From positions 1,550,001 to 1,614,000 of the forward strand of contig NZ_LT629772.1 of the NCBI RefSeq assembly GCF_900105385.1: 64,000 bases of DNA, given 5' to 3'. The notes beneath the pieces were generated by a model, which did not search any database, was not told the DNA's origin, and saw only the letters and a list, made by a program, of their open reading frames with translations. Below are positions 9,204 to 17,878 of this stretch, in pieces. The stretch's first letter is position 1, and the number at the start of each line of letters is the position of its first letter. The stretch is from Microlunatus soli (lineage in GTDB: Bacteria > Actinomycetota > Actinomycetes > Propionibacteriales > Propionibacteriaceae). The position numbers and the translations under genes were made by a program.

Positions 9204-10049
9204 TCACACGACCTGGTTGGTCAGCTCACCGATGCCGGAGATCGCCACCGTCATCCGATCGCCCGGCCGCAGCAGCCGCCCGCTGGCCAGACCGACGCCG
9301 GACGGCGTCCCGGTCAACAGGATGTCACCGGGGAGCAGGGTGCACAGCCGGGACGCGTGCGCGACCAGCTCGGCGACGGTGAAGATCATGTCGGCCGAGC
9401 TGCCGTCCTGATACCGATCGCCGTTCAGGTCGAAGGTGATCTGCAGCCGTTGGGGATCGCCGACCTCGTCGGCGGTGCTGATCCACGGTCCGATCGGTGC
9501 GAACGCGTCGCCCCACTTGCCTGCCAACCAGTCGAAATAGTCGACGGCGTCGGAGGCGTCGCGTTCGAAGCCGTAGTCCATGCTGCGTGCCGAGATGTCG
9601 TTGGCGCAGGTATAGCCGAAGACGTGGGTCAGGGCATCGTCGCCGGCGATGTCCTTGCCACCCCGACCGATCACCACGGCGAGCTCGGCCTCCCAGTCCA
9701 ATTGCTGGGTCAGGTCCGGGATCGCAACATCGGCCCCCGGTCCGGTGATCGACGTCGTCGGCTTGAGGAACAGCCGGGGCACCAGTCGGGACTTGTCCAG
9801 CGGTTCGCCGCCGCCCTCCCGTACGTGATCTTGATAGTTGGCCGCTGCGGCGAGCACCTTCGGTGGTGTCAACAGCGGCGCCAGGATCTCGACGTCGACG
9901 ATCGGGACGCGCCGGCCACCGCGGGGAATCGAGTCGGAATACTCCGCGATACGCAGGGTGAGGTCACCGGAACCCAGCTCGACGACCTCGTCGCCGTCCA
10001 GCCGGCCGTGCCGGAGTTGATCATCGTGTCGGTAGTTGAGCAGGCGCAC
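9204..10049 (-). CDS. Fumarylacetoacetate hydrolase (FAH) family protein
   Basis: A 281-aa FAH-fold enzyme. The family hydrolyses, hydrates or decarboxylates oxo-acids, and one branch cleaves 2,4-diketo-3-deoxy sugar acids in non-phosphorylating sugar routes. Visible markers are KVLAAAANYQDHVREGG, FLKPTTSITGPG, the metal-binding segment LDWEAELAVVIGR, GYTCANDISARSMD, and LLTGTPSGVGLAS near the C-terminus. It is the third gene of the Gfo/Idh operon, 45 bp after the preceding gene. Together with the enolase-superfamily enzyme and the dehydrogenases it would fit a sugar-acid to diketo-acid route ending here; that is inference. Confidence 0.9.
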   Translation of the reverse strand: MRLLNYRHDDQLRHGRLDGDEVVELGSGDLTLRIAEYSDSIPRGGRRVPIVDVEILAPLLTPPKVLAAAANYQDHVREGGGEPLDKSRLVPRLFLKPTTSITGPGADVAIPDLTQQLDWEAELAVVIGRGGKDIAGDDALTHVFGYTCANDISARSMDYGFERDASDAVDYFDWLAGKWGDAFAPIGPWISTADEVGDPQRLQITFDLNGDRYQDGSSADMIFTVAELVAHASRLCTLLPGDILLTGTPSGVGLASGRLLRPGDRMTVAISGIGELTNQVV

Positions 10050-10094
10050 GCCGGATCGGCCCTTCCATCAGTCTGTTGACGATGATTTTGTTGA

Positions 10095-11027
10095 TCATGA
10101 TTCGGTACTCACGTCGACCGGCCCGCCGATCCGGATCGATTGCCGCGCGGCGTCGAGCACCTGTTGCACGGCGATGATGTCGGACCGGGCCGGGATCCCA
10201 GCGCCGGCAGCGACCGCGTCCAGGAGGCCGGAAAGGGCCGTCGGCCCGTCCCAGCGCGCACTGCGACCGGTTGCCCGGGTGAGCCGGACCTGCGGGCGGA
10301 GTCCGTCGACGAGCACTTCGCCGTGGGAACCGGCGATCCGATACCGATTGCGGATGACCGGATCGCCGAAGCCGCTGTCCCCCGGGAGTCCTGGCACCCG
10401 GCCGACCATGATCGTGCTGAGGACGCCGTGATCATGATCGCACTGGACAGTGAGCGTCTGCTCGATCCCGGCACGGCCGGCCGGGACGTACACCGTCCGG
10501 ACCGGCAGCCGCAGGACATGCAGGACGGCGTCGACAACCCCGGCAGCCTGATCGATCAGGTCATCGCTGTCGGCAGGCCCGTCGGACGACACCAGGTGGT
10601 CGACCTGGATGCTCCACGGCAGTCCGATCCGGCCGCCGGCGACGGCAGCTGCGGCCGGACGCAGCGCCGGCGCATAGCGCTGCGGGTAGAGCGGGATCAG
10701 TCGATCGGCTGTCGGGTGATCGGCGGTGCGGGCGCCCACCGGCGCGGCCAGCACCGTGATCTTGTCGCGAAGGGCGGTTTCGCCCAGGACTGCGTTGATC
10801 AGATCACGCCTGACCGCCGGTGGCCCGGCGATCACGACCAGATCGACTCGCTGCCGCTGCGCCTGATCGGGGTCCCAGGAGGTGCTGGCGCCCGGGGTCA
10901 CCAGCTCGAAGGCCGGATGTGCGTCGAGTCCCGCGAGCAGGGCCGCGGCTGGTCGGTCGACGGCCGTGCCCTCGGGGCTGCCGTCGAGCACCAGCACCCG
11001 GTGCGGTCGCCGTTGTCGATCAAGCAC
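10095..11027 (-). CDS. Gfo/Idh/MocA-like protein lacking a classical dinucleotide motif
   Basis: A 310-aa product whose second half looks like the substrate domain of Gfo/Idh/MocA oxidoreductases (GRIGLPWSIQVDHLV, LRLPVRTVYVPAG, RYRIAGSHGEVLVDG). The N-terminal half (RPHRVLVLDGSPEG ... VDLVVIAGPP) has alternating strands and helices but no GxGxxG and no EKP motif. It may therefore not bind NAD(P) in the usual way and could be an accessory or degenerate partner of the upstream oxidoreductase. The GTG at 11027 follows AGGAG by 5 nt and overlaps the upstream stop by 8 bases. Confidence 0.55.
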   Translation of the reverse strand: MLDRQRRPHRVLVLDGSPEGTAVDRPAAALLAGLDAHPAFELVTPGASTSWDPDQAQRQRVDLVVIAGPPAVRRDLINAVLGETALRDKITVLAAPVGARTADHPTADRLIPLYPQRYAPALRPAAAAVAGGRIGLPWSIQVDHLVSSDGPADSDDLIDQAAGVVDAVLHVLRLPVRTVYVPAGRAGIEQTLTVQCDHDHGVLSTIMVGRVPGLPGDSGFGDPVIRNRYRIAGSHGEVLVDGLRPQVRLTRATGRSARWDGPTALSGLLDAVAAGAGIPARSDIIAVQQVLDAARQSIRIGGPVDVSTES

Positions 11028-12114
11028 GGTCGCTCCTAGCCGGGACGCTGCCACGGTCGCCGGCCGGGACGGCTGCGGCGTCGGTGAGCCGGATCTGGTG
11101 GCCGGAGCGGATGGATTCCTCGACCGCCACCCCAAGCCTGACGGCGCGCAGGCCCTCCTCCGCCGTCATCGCCGGCGTTCCTCCGCCGATCGCGTCGGCC
11201 CAGGCGGCGAGCTGGGTCGCGAAGCCGTCGTTTGCCTGAGCCGGAAGCACCGCGGCACGATCCGGACTGATCACCAGGCCACCGTCCTCGTCCCAGTTCT
11301 GCTCGAGCACACCTTCGGTGCCGACCACCAGCAACTCGCGCTGGCCGAGCCCACCGACCCGGTGGCCACGGCTCATCTCGCAGACCGCCGTCGCGCCGGA
11401 TTCGAAGATCATCGTCATCTCCAGATAGTCGTAGATCTCCAACTCCGCCGACGCCACCTTGCGACCGCGGGCACGAACCGCGATCGGCTCGGCGGCGAAC
11501 CACCAGGCCATCAGATCGAGCAGATGGACGCCGTTGTGCAGGGCATGGCCACCGGACTTGGCGGCGTCGATCATCCACGCGCCCCAGTCCGGCCAGATCC
11601 AGTCACCGAGGATGGCCAGCCGTCCGAACACCGGACGCCCCAGCTCTCCGTCGGCGATCAGTCCGCGGACGGTTCGGCCGTAGTCGTAGAAGCGGTGGGT
11701 GTGCGCGGCCATCAGGACGACCCGGCGGCGTTCGGCGGCCGCGACCATCTCCGCGGCATCGCGCACCGACGTCGCCAGCGGCTTCTCCACCAGCACGTGC
11801 TTGCCGGCGGCGATCACCTCCTGCACCAGGGCGGCATGGGTGAAGTTGGGCGTGCAGATGATCACCGCGTCGCAGTCCGACCAGGTCAACGCCTCGGCCA
11901 GCTCCGCGGTCCAGCGGATGCTGCCGTGAGAGTAGGAGAAGGCCGTGGCCCGCGCCGGATCGGCATCGACGACACCGACCAGTGTCACGCCGGGAGTGCT
12001 CGCGATCGCCGCGATGTGGGCTCCGGCGATGAAGCCGACACCGACGATCACGACACCGATCGCCGCGGTCTCGGCCGCGGCCGACGCTTCGCCGTGGACA
12101 CCCGATTCACTCAC
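11020..12114 (-). CDS. Gfo/Idh/MocA family NAD(P)-dependent oxidoreductase
   Basis: A 364-aa cytoplasmic dehydrogenase of the sugar/inositol oxidoreductase family. The Rossmann motif is VVIVGVGFIAGAHIAAIA, and the family signature HVLVEKPLATS carries the catalytic EKP lysine. The C-terminal substrate domain includes SGGHALHNGVHLLDLMAWW, where the His pair is usual. It starts with GTG at 12114, with a weak ribosome site. It is the first gene of a three-gene operon with the Gfo/Idh-like protein and the FAH enzyme, and its promoter carries an operator-like site. Likely oxidises a sugar, inositol or amino-sugar, but the substrate is unknown. Confidence 0.92.
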   Translation of the reverse strand: MSESGVHGEASAAAETAAIGVVIVGVGFIAGAHIAAIASTPGVTLVGVVDADPARATAFSYSHGSIRWTAELAEALTWSDCDAVIICTPNFTHAALVQEVIAAGKHVLVEKPLATSVRDAAEMVAAAERRRVVLMAAHTHRFYDYGRTVRGLIADGELGRPVFGRLAILGDWIWPDWGAWMIDAAKSGGHALHNGVHLLDLMAWWFAAEPIAVRARGRKVASAELEIYDYLEMTMIFESGATAVCEMSRGHRVGGLGQRELLVVGTEGVLEQNWDEDGGLVISPDRAAVLPAQANDGFATQLAAWADAIGGGTPAMTAEEGLRAVRLGVAVEESIRSGHQIRLTDAAAVPAGDRGSVPARSDRA

Positions 12115-12162
12115 CGGTCGACACCACCGAGACTCGAGCGGGCACCATCGTGATCATCGTCA

Positions 12163-12177
12163 CGGAACACCATTCCA
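12163..12177. promoter_or_regulatory. Putative IclR operator, site 4
   Basis: CGGAACACCATTCCA (reverse complement TGGAATGGTGTTCCG) lies 9 nt downstream of the -10 of the Gfo/Idh operon promoter, overlapping the probable early transcribed region. Confidence 0.6.
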
Positions 12178-12186
12178 CGTTGATGC

Positions 12187-12215
12187 AATCTAGTCTCCGA
12201 CCGACCCGTCGTCAA
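12187..12215 (-). promoter_or_regulatory. Predicted promoter of the Gfo/Idh-FAH operon
   Basis: Minus-strand TTGACG (12210-12215), 17-nt spacer, TAGATT (12187-12192): a near-consensus housekeeping promoter. Confidence 0.65.
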
Positions 12216-12257
12216 TCATGACGCAGTCGCCGCGAGACATACGACACCACTCACCTC

Positions 12258-12286
12258 TTGACATGGAACGACGTTTCGTTTTGTAT
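12258..12286 (+). promoter_or_regulatory. Predicted promoter of the sialidase gene with operator site 5 in the spacer
   Basis: Perfect -35 TTGACA (12258-12263), 17-nt spacer, TTGTAT (12281-12286). The 15-bp palindrome TGGAACGACGTTTCG (12264-12278) begins directly after the -35. A regulator bound there would exclude RNA polymerase. The P450 promoter has the identical arrangement. Confidence 0.7.
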
Positions 12287-12325
12287 CCGAGCAGACTTCC
12301 GCCCGATCGCTCAAGGGAGAGCCGC

Positions 12326-14659
12326 ATGCCAGAACCATCCAACCGTCCGACCGTCGCCGTCCGATCTCGGCGCTCCGGACGAGTGCGTCGCGGCGCAACG
12401 GGCGCGTTGATCGCCGCCTTCGGACTCACGATGGTGATCTCCGTGAGTCAGCCGGGCGACGCCGATCCTCGCAACACCGAGCTCACCGACTTCGCCCCGG
12501 TCGGCGACGGCGGACCGGCCGACGAGGCCGGCCTCGATCTGGGCGCGAACTGGACGATCTTCGGCGCCGCACCCGGTCAGAAGGCGACCGCGCCGACCGC
12601 GGCCGGCTTCGACACGGTGGTCGACGGACGCACCGTCAAGCAGATCAACGTCTCCTTCAGTGCCAACCCCGACGTCGCCACCGAGGATTCGGTGACGCTG
12701 ACCTCGACCTCCCGCGACGGCGGTCGCACCTTCCTGACCACCCAACCCACCGATTGGGCATCGCTGAGCTACCTCCGGCTGTCCGACGGCAGCATCAAGG
12801 AGGTCGACTTCATCCCGGAATGGGCCGACAGCGGCCACACCGCGATCGTGCTCGACGTGCACAGCTCCGACGACCTCGGTGAGACCTGGACCGGGACGAA
12901 GGCTCCGGTCACCCCACCGGAGGGCAAGAAGTTCGCCCTGGAACGCGGGCTGCGGATCACCCGCGGACTGATGGAGTTGCCGGACGGGACACTGCTGCAA
13001 CCCGCCTACACCCAATATGCCGGTGACGTCGGTTGGCGGAGCATCCTGCTGCAGTCGACCGACGACGGCGGATCCTGGACGGTCCGCTCGACGATCGCTA
13101 CCTCGGCATCTGCCGACTATCCGGTCAATGAGGCCACGATCAGCTTCACCCGGGACTCCGACCGGATGGTCGCCGTGATCCGGCAGGGAACGGGCGCCGG
13201 CTCGGCCCTGGTGCACCCGCTGCTGCAGACCTTCTCCGACGACCTGGGCAAGACCTGGTCCGACCCGACCGAGTTGCTCGGTCCCGACGGCGAGCCGGTC
13301 GACGGCATCCAGCCGACCATGGTGTTGCAACCCAACGGAATGCTGCTGATGTCGACCGGCCGTCCGGCCAATCGCGTGTACGTTTCCGCCGACGGCAGCG
13401 GCGAGCACTGGGAACTGGCCGACACCGTCTTCGACAATGCACCGAAGACCACCAACACCGAGCAGGGCAACGCCGGCCAGGAACGCTACTTCGGCTCCGG
13501 CGGCAACACCAGCATGATCGGCGCAGGCGCCAACCGCACCCTGTTCTTCTACGACACCTGCATCACCAACAACTGGTGCCATTCCTACAACGAGCAATAT
13601 TCGATCGGCGCTCGCTACGTCAGCGCCGTCACCCCCGGCGTCGGAAAGATCGACGTGCTGAGCAAGCTGCTGGACCACACCGCCACCCTGTCCGGGTCCT
13701 TCGCCGACACCCCTGCCACGTTTCCCGAGCAGCGCCCGGAGGGTGCCTTCGACGGCAGTTCGACACCCAGGGCGGCGACGGTGTTGCACGACGCGAAGGG
13801 TGGCAAGCCGTCGATGACGCTCCAGCTCGACCGCACCTACAGCCTGAACAAGATCGGACTGATGCTCGGCGACGGCCAACCGCTCGACGCGACCGTGCAG
13901 CTGTCCACCGACGGCAAGGCCTGGGGCGCTCCGGTGATCAAGGCCAGGCAGCGCACTGATCACGCGATGAGCTACTCGTCCTTCGCCGACACCAGGGCCA
14001 GATACGTCCGGGTCACCGGCGCCGAGAGCGTGACAACGCCGATCACCGAGATGGAGCTCTACGCAGCCGACATCGACACCTTTGAGAACGACGCCGAGCT
14101 GGCGATCCCGCGGGGCTGGTCGAAGTCCAAGAACGTCAACGTGCAAAGCATTGCGCCGGGCGGCTATCACAGCCAACGGGCACTGCGGATCGAGGATCGC
14201 TACACCGACCAGGCTGCGAGCATCTCCAAGATCACGTCCGACACCGACCACCAGGTCACCGACTTCCGACTGGCCTACGAGTTCGGCGGCGACCCGCTCT
14301 ACTTCGCGATCCAGGGCAGGTCCCAGACCGGAGCCGACCCGGTCGACCGTTGGCACTTCCGGATCATCGATCCGCAGACCAGCAAGCCGCAGCTGCAGAC
14401 CTACTCCGCCGGCCGCTGGCAGACCTTCGGCACCCTGCCCGGACTGGAGATCACCAACGTCGCCAATCCGGTCGGCAAGTGGCACCAGGTGCATGTCGAC
14501 GCCACCGCGACGAAGGCGGAGGTGACCATCGACGGACGCGTGTTCACGACGTCGATGGCCGCAGAGCCGGCCACCCTGCTCTCCGGACTGCGCTTCCACT
14601 CCGACGGCATGGAGCTCTACCACACCGAGATGTGGATCGACGACGTCGAGATCAGCTGA
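12326..14659 (+). CDS. Secreted sialidase-like (BNR repeat) glycosidase with carbohydrate-binding modules
   Basis: A 777-aa exported protein. The ATG at 12326 follows AAGGGAG by 6 nt. The N-terminus has an Arg-rich region (RSRRSGRVRRG) and a hydrophobic stretch (ALIAAFGLTMVIS) like a long Tat- or Sec-type signal. Four Asp-box motifs of the sialidase beta-propeller are visible: STSRDGGRTF, SSDDLGETW, STDDGGSW and FSDDLGKTW. An F5/8-type C (CBM32-like) module follows (about residues 470-610, ending ARYVRVTGAE ... ITEMELYA), then a C-terminal concanavalin-like module. Asp boxes occur in sialidases and other propeller hydrolases, so the exact sugar is uncertain. Upstream are the -35/-10 and operator site 5. 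Confidence 0.85.
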   Translation: MPEPSNRPTVAVRSRRSGRVRRGATGALIAAFGLTMVISVSQPGDADPRNTELTDFAPVGDGGPADEAGLDLGANWTIFGAAPGQKATAPTAAGFDTVVDGRTVKQINVSFSANPDVATEDSVTLTSTSRDGGRTFLTTQPTDWASLSYLRLSDGSIKEVDFIPEWADSGHTAIVLDVHSSDDLGETWTGTKAPVTPPEGKKFALERGLRITRGLMELPDGTLLQPAYTQYAGDVGWRSILLQSTDDGGSWTVRSTIATSASADYPVNEATISFTRDSDRMVAVIRQGTGAGSALVHPLLQTFSDDLGKTWSDPTELLGPDGEPVDGIQPTMVLQPNGMLLMSTGRPANRVYVSADGSGEHWELADTVFDNAPKTTNTEQGNAGQERYFGSGGNTSMIGAGANRTLFFYDTCITNNWCHSYNEQYSIGARYVSAVTPGVGKIDVLSKLLDHTATLSGSFADTPATFPEQRPEGAFDGSSTPRAATVLHDAKGGKPSMTLQLDRTYSLNKIGLMLGDGQPLDATVQLSTDGKAWGAPVIKARQRTDHAMSYSSFADTRARYVRVTGAESVTTPITEMELYAADIDTFENDAELAIPRGWSKSKNVNVQSIAPGGYHSQRALRIEDRYTDQAASISKITSDTDHQVTDFRLAYEFGGDPLYFAIQGRSQTGADPVDRWHFRIIDPQTSKPQLQTYSAGRWQTFGTLPGLEITNVANPVGKWHQVHVDATATKAEVTIDGRVFTTSMAAEPATLLSGLRFHSDGMELYHTEMWIDDVEIS

Positions 14660-14674
14660 CCTTTCCCGAGGTTG

Positions 14675-16816
14675 TCAGGACGTCGTTCGGCTGGGGCCCG
14701 CCGACGTCCCGACAACTCGGCTGAGGGTGATCAGGGTGGAGGCGTAGTCGCCGCGCAGCTCGACGCGCAATCCCCTGTGTAGCAGGAGACTTCCGCTGTA
14801 GGTCTGTCCGCTGCTGTCGTCGCGGTAGAGTGCGGTCGGGTCGAGCCCGGCCAGCGGCAGATCTTGGCCACGGGCGCCGTGCCGGATGCTCAAGGCAAAG
14901 GCGAAGATCACGATCCGTTCGCCGTCGGCCGATCGGAACAGCACCCCGAACGGCCGTTCCGGGTCCGGTGCGCCGAGCCGGAAGCGTTCGCCCTGCTGGA
15001 TCGTCGGCCGAAGGCGCCGGTAGGTCGCGATCAGCTCTCGGCCCTGCACCGACTCCTCGGCCGTCCAACCGGCGATGTCGGCGCCGATCCCGAGCACACC
15101 GGTCATCGCCACATGGAAGCGGAATCGCAACGGCATCGTACGGCCCGACAGCACACCCGGAGTGTCGGTCACCCAGCACGCCATCGCCCTCGTCGGGTGC
15201 ACTTGGGTGAAGCCGTGCTGGATGGACAGCCGATCCCGAGCATCGGTGTTGTCGCTGGGCCAGGCCCAGTCGCTGCGCGACAGGATTCCTTGATCGACAC
15301 GACCGCCACCCGCCGCACAGGTCTCGATCAGCAGCTCCGGGTGCCGCTCCCGCAGGCCGTCGAGAACCCGGTAGAAACCGCGAACATGATCAAGCCAGGG
15401 ATTACGCCGCCGTGGCCCGGGGTACGGTTCGGCCAGCGACCGGTTCACGTCCCATTTCAGGTAGTCCAGATCGAGATCGGAGACCAGCCGGTCGAGCTGC
15501 CGCAACGCCCAGTCGACGACCTCGGCGCGACCGAAGTCCAAGACGTACTGGTGTCGCTGCAAGGTCGGTTCCCGGGTCGGCCAGCGATGGATCCAGTCCG
15601 GGCGGCGACGATAGAGATCACTGTCGGCGCTGACCATCTCCGGCTCCACCCACAGCCCGAACGCCAGTCCCATCCGATGGACCTCGTCGGCGACCGCGCG
15701 CAGTCCGTCGGGGAACCGTCGCGGCACCTCGTACCAGTCGCCGAGGCCAGCGGTGTCGTCGTCCCGCGGCCGGAACCAACCGTCGTCGATGACGAACAGC
15801 TCAATTCCGAGATCGCGGGCCGTCCGCGCCAAGGCCAGCTGGCCGGCGGCCGTGACGTCGAAACCCGTCGCCTCCCAGGAGTTGTAGAGCACCGGCCGCA
15901 GCGCTGCCGGCTGGGGCAACACCCGCTCGATCTCGTAGCGATGCCAGCGCCGGGCCAGCCCGTCGAATCCGTTGCCGCCGTAGATCCCGACGCTCGGCGG
16001 CAGGTCGAGGCGCTCCCCTGCCGCCAACACCGACGGCAGTTCCCCGCCGGTGCCGATGGTCAGGTGGGTGCCTCCGTCGAGCAACGACTGCGCCGTCGCA
16101 CGCCAGACGCCGCTCCAGGCCAGCGCGACACTCCACACCTCACCATGATCATCACCGGCGTCGACATCGAAGGCCAGCCAGGGCTGATTCTCATGCCCGG
16201 TGATTCCGGTCCGGGACTCCAGGACGATTCGGCCGATCCGGACCGGCCGGCGCGTCAGCTGGGTCTCGGCTGCATAGCCACCGGACAGTGAGGTGAGTCG
16301 ATAGTCGGTCCGCGGCGGCAGCGCCCAGCCGGCCGTTGCCGCCCGGTGGATCAGCACCGGCTCAGCGCCGCGATTGATCAACTCCGTCGAACGGACCAAC
16401 GCGCCCAGCCCCGGCTCGACGCGGTAGTGCAGCATCACCTCGAACGGGTAGACCCGGTCGACCAGCCGAATGACGAGCTCGTCGACGTCGACCTCGACTC
16501 CGGCGGATCGCAGGTCGAGTGACCGGACACCATCGGCGAACTCGACCGACAGCGCCGGCTCGTCGTGCCGGTAACCGCCGTCGACGACGTACTCCTCCTG
16601 GTCGGCCCGCGGTTGCGACCAACTGCCGCTCGGCGCGGCGCGGGTGGCCGGCCGGGCGTCCAGGTTCCGGGCGTCGTCGAGCGTGATCGCGGCGCCCCAA
16701 TGCAAATGCCGAACGGGCCCGGCACCGGGTCCCGGATCGGGTTCGACGGCCAGTGCGTAGCCGAAGTCGTCGCCGGTCAGTAGGTAGATCCCGTCGTCGG
16801 CGCCGTGTTCGATCAT
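14675..16816 (-). CDS. GH36 alpha-galactosidase
   Basis: A retaining alpha-galactosidase of 713 aa, probably cytoplasmic because no signal peptide is seen. An N-terminal beta-sandwich precedes the catalytic barrel. The nucleophile Asp456 lies in LKWDVNRS and the acid/base Asp522 in WPSDNTDA; ELFVIDDGWF is also typical of GH36. I place the start at ATG 16816 (MIEHGADDG), with GGGG upstream. A GTG at 16846, 13 nt after the previous gene, is possible. Third gene of the enolase/2-hydroxyacid dehydrogenase operon. Its 3' end faces the sialidase gene across only 15 bp. Confidence 0.92.
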   Translation of the reverse strand: MIEHGADDGIYLLTGDDFGYALAVEPDPGPGAGPVRHLHWGAAITLDDARNLDARPATRAAPSGSWSQPRADQEEYVVDGGYRHDEPALSVEFADGVRSLDLRSAGVEVDVDELVIRLVDRVYPFEVMLHYRVEPGLGALVRSTELINRGAEPVLIHRAATAGWALPPRTDYRLTSLSGGYAAETQLTRRPVRIGRIVLESRTGITGHENQPWLAFDVDAGDDHGEVWSVALAWSGVWRATAQSLLDGGTHLTIGTGGELPSVLAAGERLDLPPSVGIYGGNGFDGLARRWHRYEIERVLPQPAALRPVLYNSWEATGFDVTAAGQLALARTARDLGIELFVIDDGWFRPRDDDTAGLGDWYEVPRRFPDGLRAVADEVHRMGLAFGLWVEPEMVSADSDLYRRRPDWIHRWPTREPTLQRHQYVLDFGRAEVVDWALRQLDRLVSDLDLDYLKWDVNRSLAEPYPGPRRRNPWLDHVRGFYRVLDGLRERHPELLIETCAAGGGRVDQGILSRSDWAWPSDNTDARDRLSIQHGFTQVHPTRAMACWVTDTPGVLSGRTMPLRFRFHVAMTGVLGIGADIAGWTAEESVQGRELIATYRRLRPTIQQGERFRLGAPDPERPFGVLFRSADGERIVIFAFALSIRHGARGQDLPLAGLDPTALYRDDSSGQTYSGSLLLHRGLRVELRGDYASTLITLSRVVGTSAGPSRTTS

Positions 16817-16859
16817 CGTCGGCGGCCCCGGAACGCGGGACTGCACCGGCTCTTCGTGA

Positions 16860-17876
16860 TCACGATGCGGCCAGCTCCAGGTCGGCCCGGTCGATCACGT
16901 TGGTCAGCTGCTCGCCCTGCTGCCAACGTTCGAGATTGGCACCGAACAGATCCCAGATCCGGGCCCGGAAGTGTGGGCTTCCCGTCGACCCGGAGATGTG
17001 TGCCGTGCTGATGGTGTTCGGCAGCTCCCAGAACGGGTCGTCGGCAGACATCGGGGTCCGGTAATGATCATCGAGAGCGGCGCCGGCGATCGTGCCGGCG
17101 CGGAGCGCGTGCAACAACGCCTGCTCGTCGACGATCCCGGCGCGGGCAGGGTTCAGCAGGTACGCGGTCGGAGGCAACAGGGCCAGCGTCTCGGCGTCGA
17201 CCATCGCCTGCGTGGCCGAGGTGAGCGGCAGGGTCAGGACCAGGAAGTCCAGCTCGGCAAGGAATTCTGCCTCCGCACCCGGCGGGTACATCCGGTCCAC
17301 CGTCACTGCCGGGATCGCCCGGTCGCTGTGGTAGCGCAGTCCCCGATCGGCCGAACCGCTGCGGGACAGCGCTGTGACCGTCAAGCCGAGCGCGTGGCCC
17401 AGCCCGGCGAGCTCCCGGCCGATGTTGCCGTAGCCCCACAGCCCGAGCCGTTTGCCGCGCAGTTCATTCTGGAAGATCGGTGCTCGGTCCCACCGACGAT
17501 CCTGCTGGGCGGTCAGCATGCCGGGGAGATCCCGGCTCAGCGCGAGCATCATCATCACGCACCACTCGGCGATCGGGATGTCGTTGACTCCACTGGCATT
17601 CGTCACCACGCAGCCAGCGGGTAGTCGCCGACCGGCCAACTGCCCGTAGCCGTGTGATCCCAGCTGCAACCAACGCAGACCCGTAGCGTCGGCAACGTTG
17701 TCCGGGGGCAGATCGGCGAACAGCACCTCTGTATCCGCCAGCAGGTCCCGATCCAGCCGAGTACCCGGCCCGTACGGCTCGATCAGGGTCACCAGCCTGC
17801 CGGCAGCGATCGCCCGGACCCGGTCCAGCGCACCGGGCAACTCGGGTTGAGCCAGCAGGAGTCCCTTGGCGTTCAT
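16860..17876 (-). CDS. D-isomer-specific 2-hydroxyacid dehydrogenase
   Basis: An NAD(P)-dependent dehydrogenase of 338 aa. The nucleotide motif is GLWGYGNIGRELA, the substrate-binding segment LLNPARAGIVDE carries the conserved Arg, and the catalytic His is in STAHISGSTG. The ATG at 17876 is preceded by GAGGAG at 6 nt; that ribosome site overlaps the end of the enolase gene, whose stop is 2 nt away. Within this operon it could reduce or oxidise a sugar-acid product, but that is inference. Confidence 0.9.
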   Translation of the reverse strand: MNAKGLLLAQPELPGALDRVRAIAAGRLVTLIEPYGPGTRLDRDLLADTEVLFADLPPDNVADATGLRWLQLGSHGYGQLAGRRLPAGCVVTNASGVNDIPIAEWCVMMMLALSRDLPGMLTAQQDRRWDRAPIFQNELRGKRLGLWGYGNIGRELAGLGHALGLTVTALSRSGSADRGLRYHSDRAIPAVTVDRMYPPGAEAEFLAELDFLVLTLPLTSATQAMVDAETLALLPPTAYLLNPARAGIVDEQALLHALRAGTIAGAALDDHYRTPMSADDPFWELPNTISTAHISGSTGSPHFRARIWDLFGANLERWQQGEQLTNVIDRADLELAAS

Positions 17877-17878
17877 GA

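Noticed and set aside
12311-14623. A 770-codon open frame on the minus strand opposite the sialidase gene
   Set aside because: It mirrors the codons of the real gene, has no recognisable domain and starts inside it. Long antisense frames are expected in GC-rich DNA.
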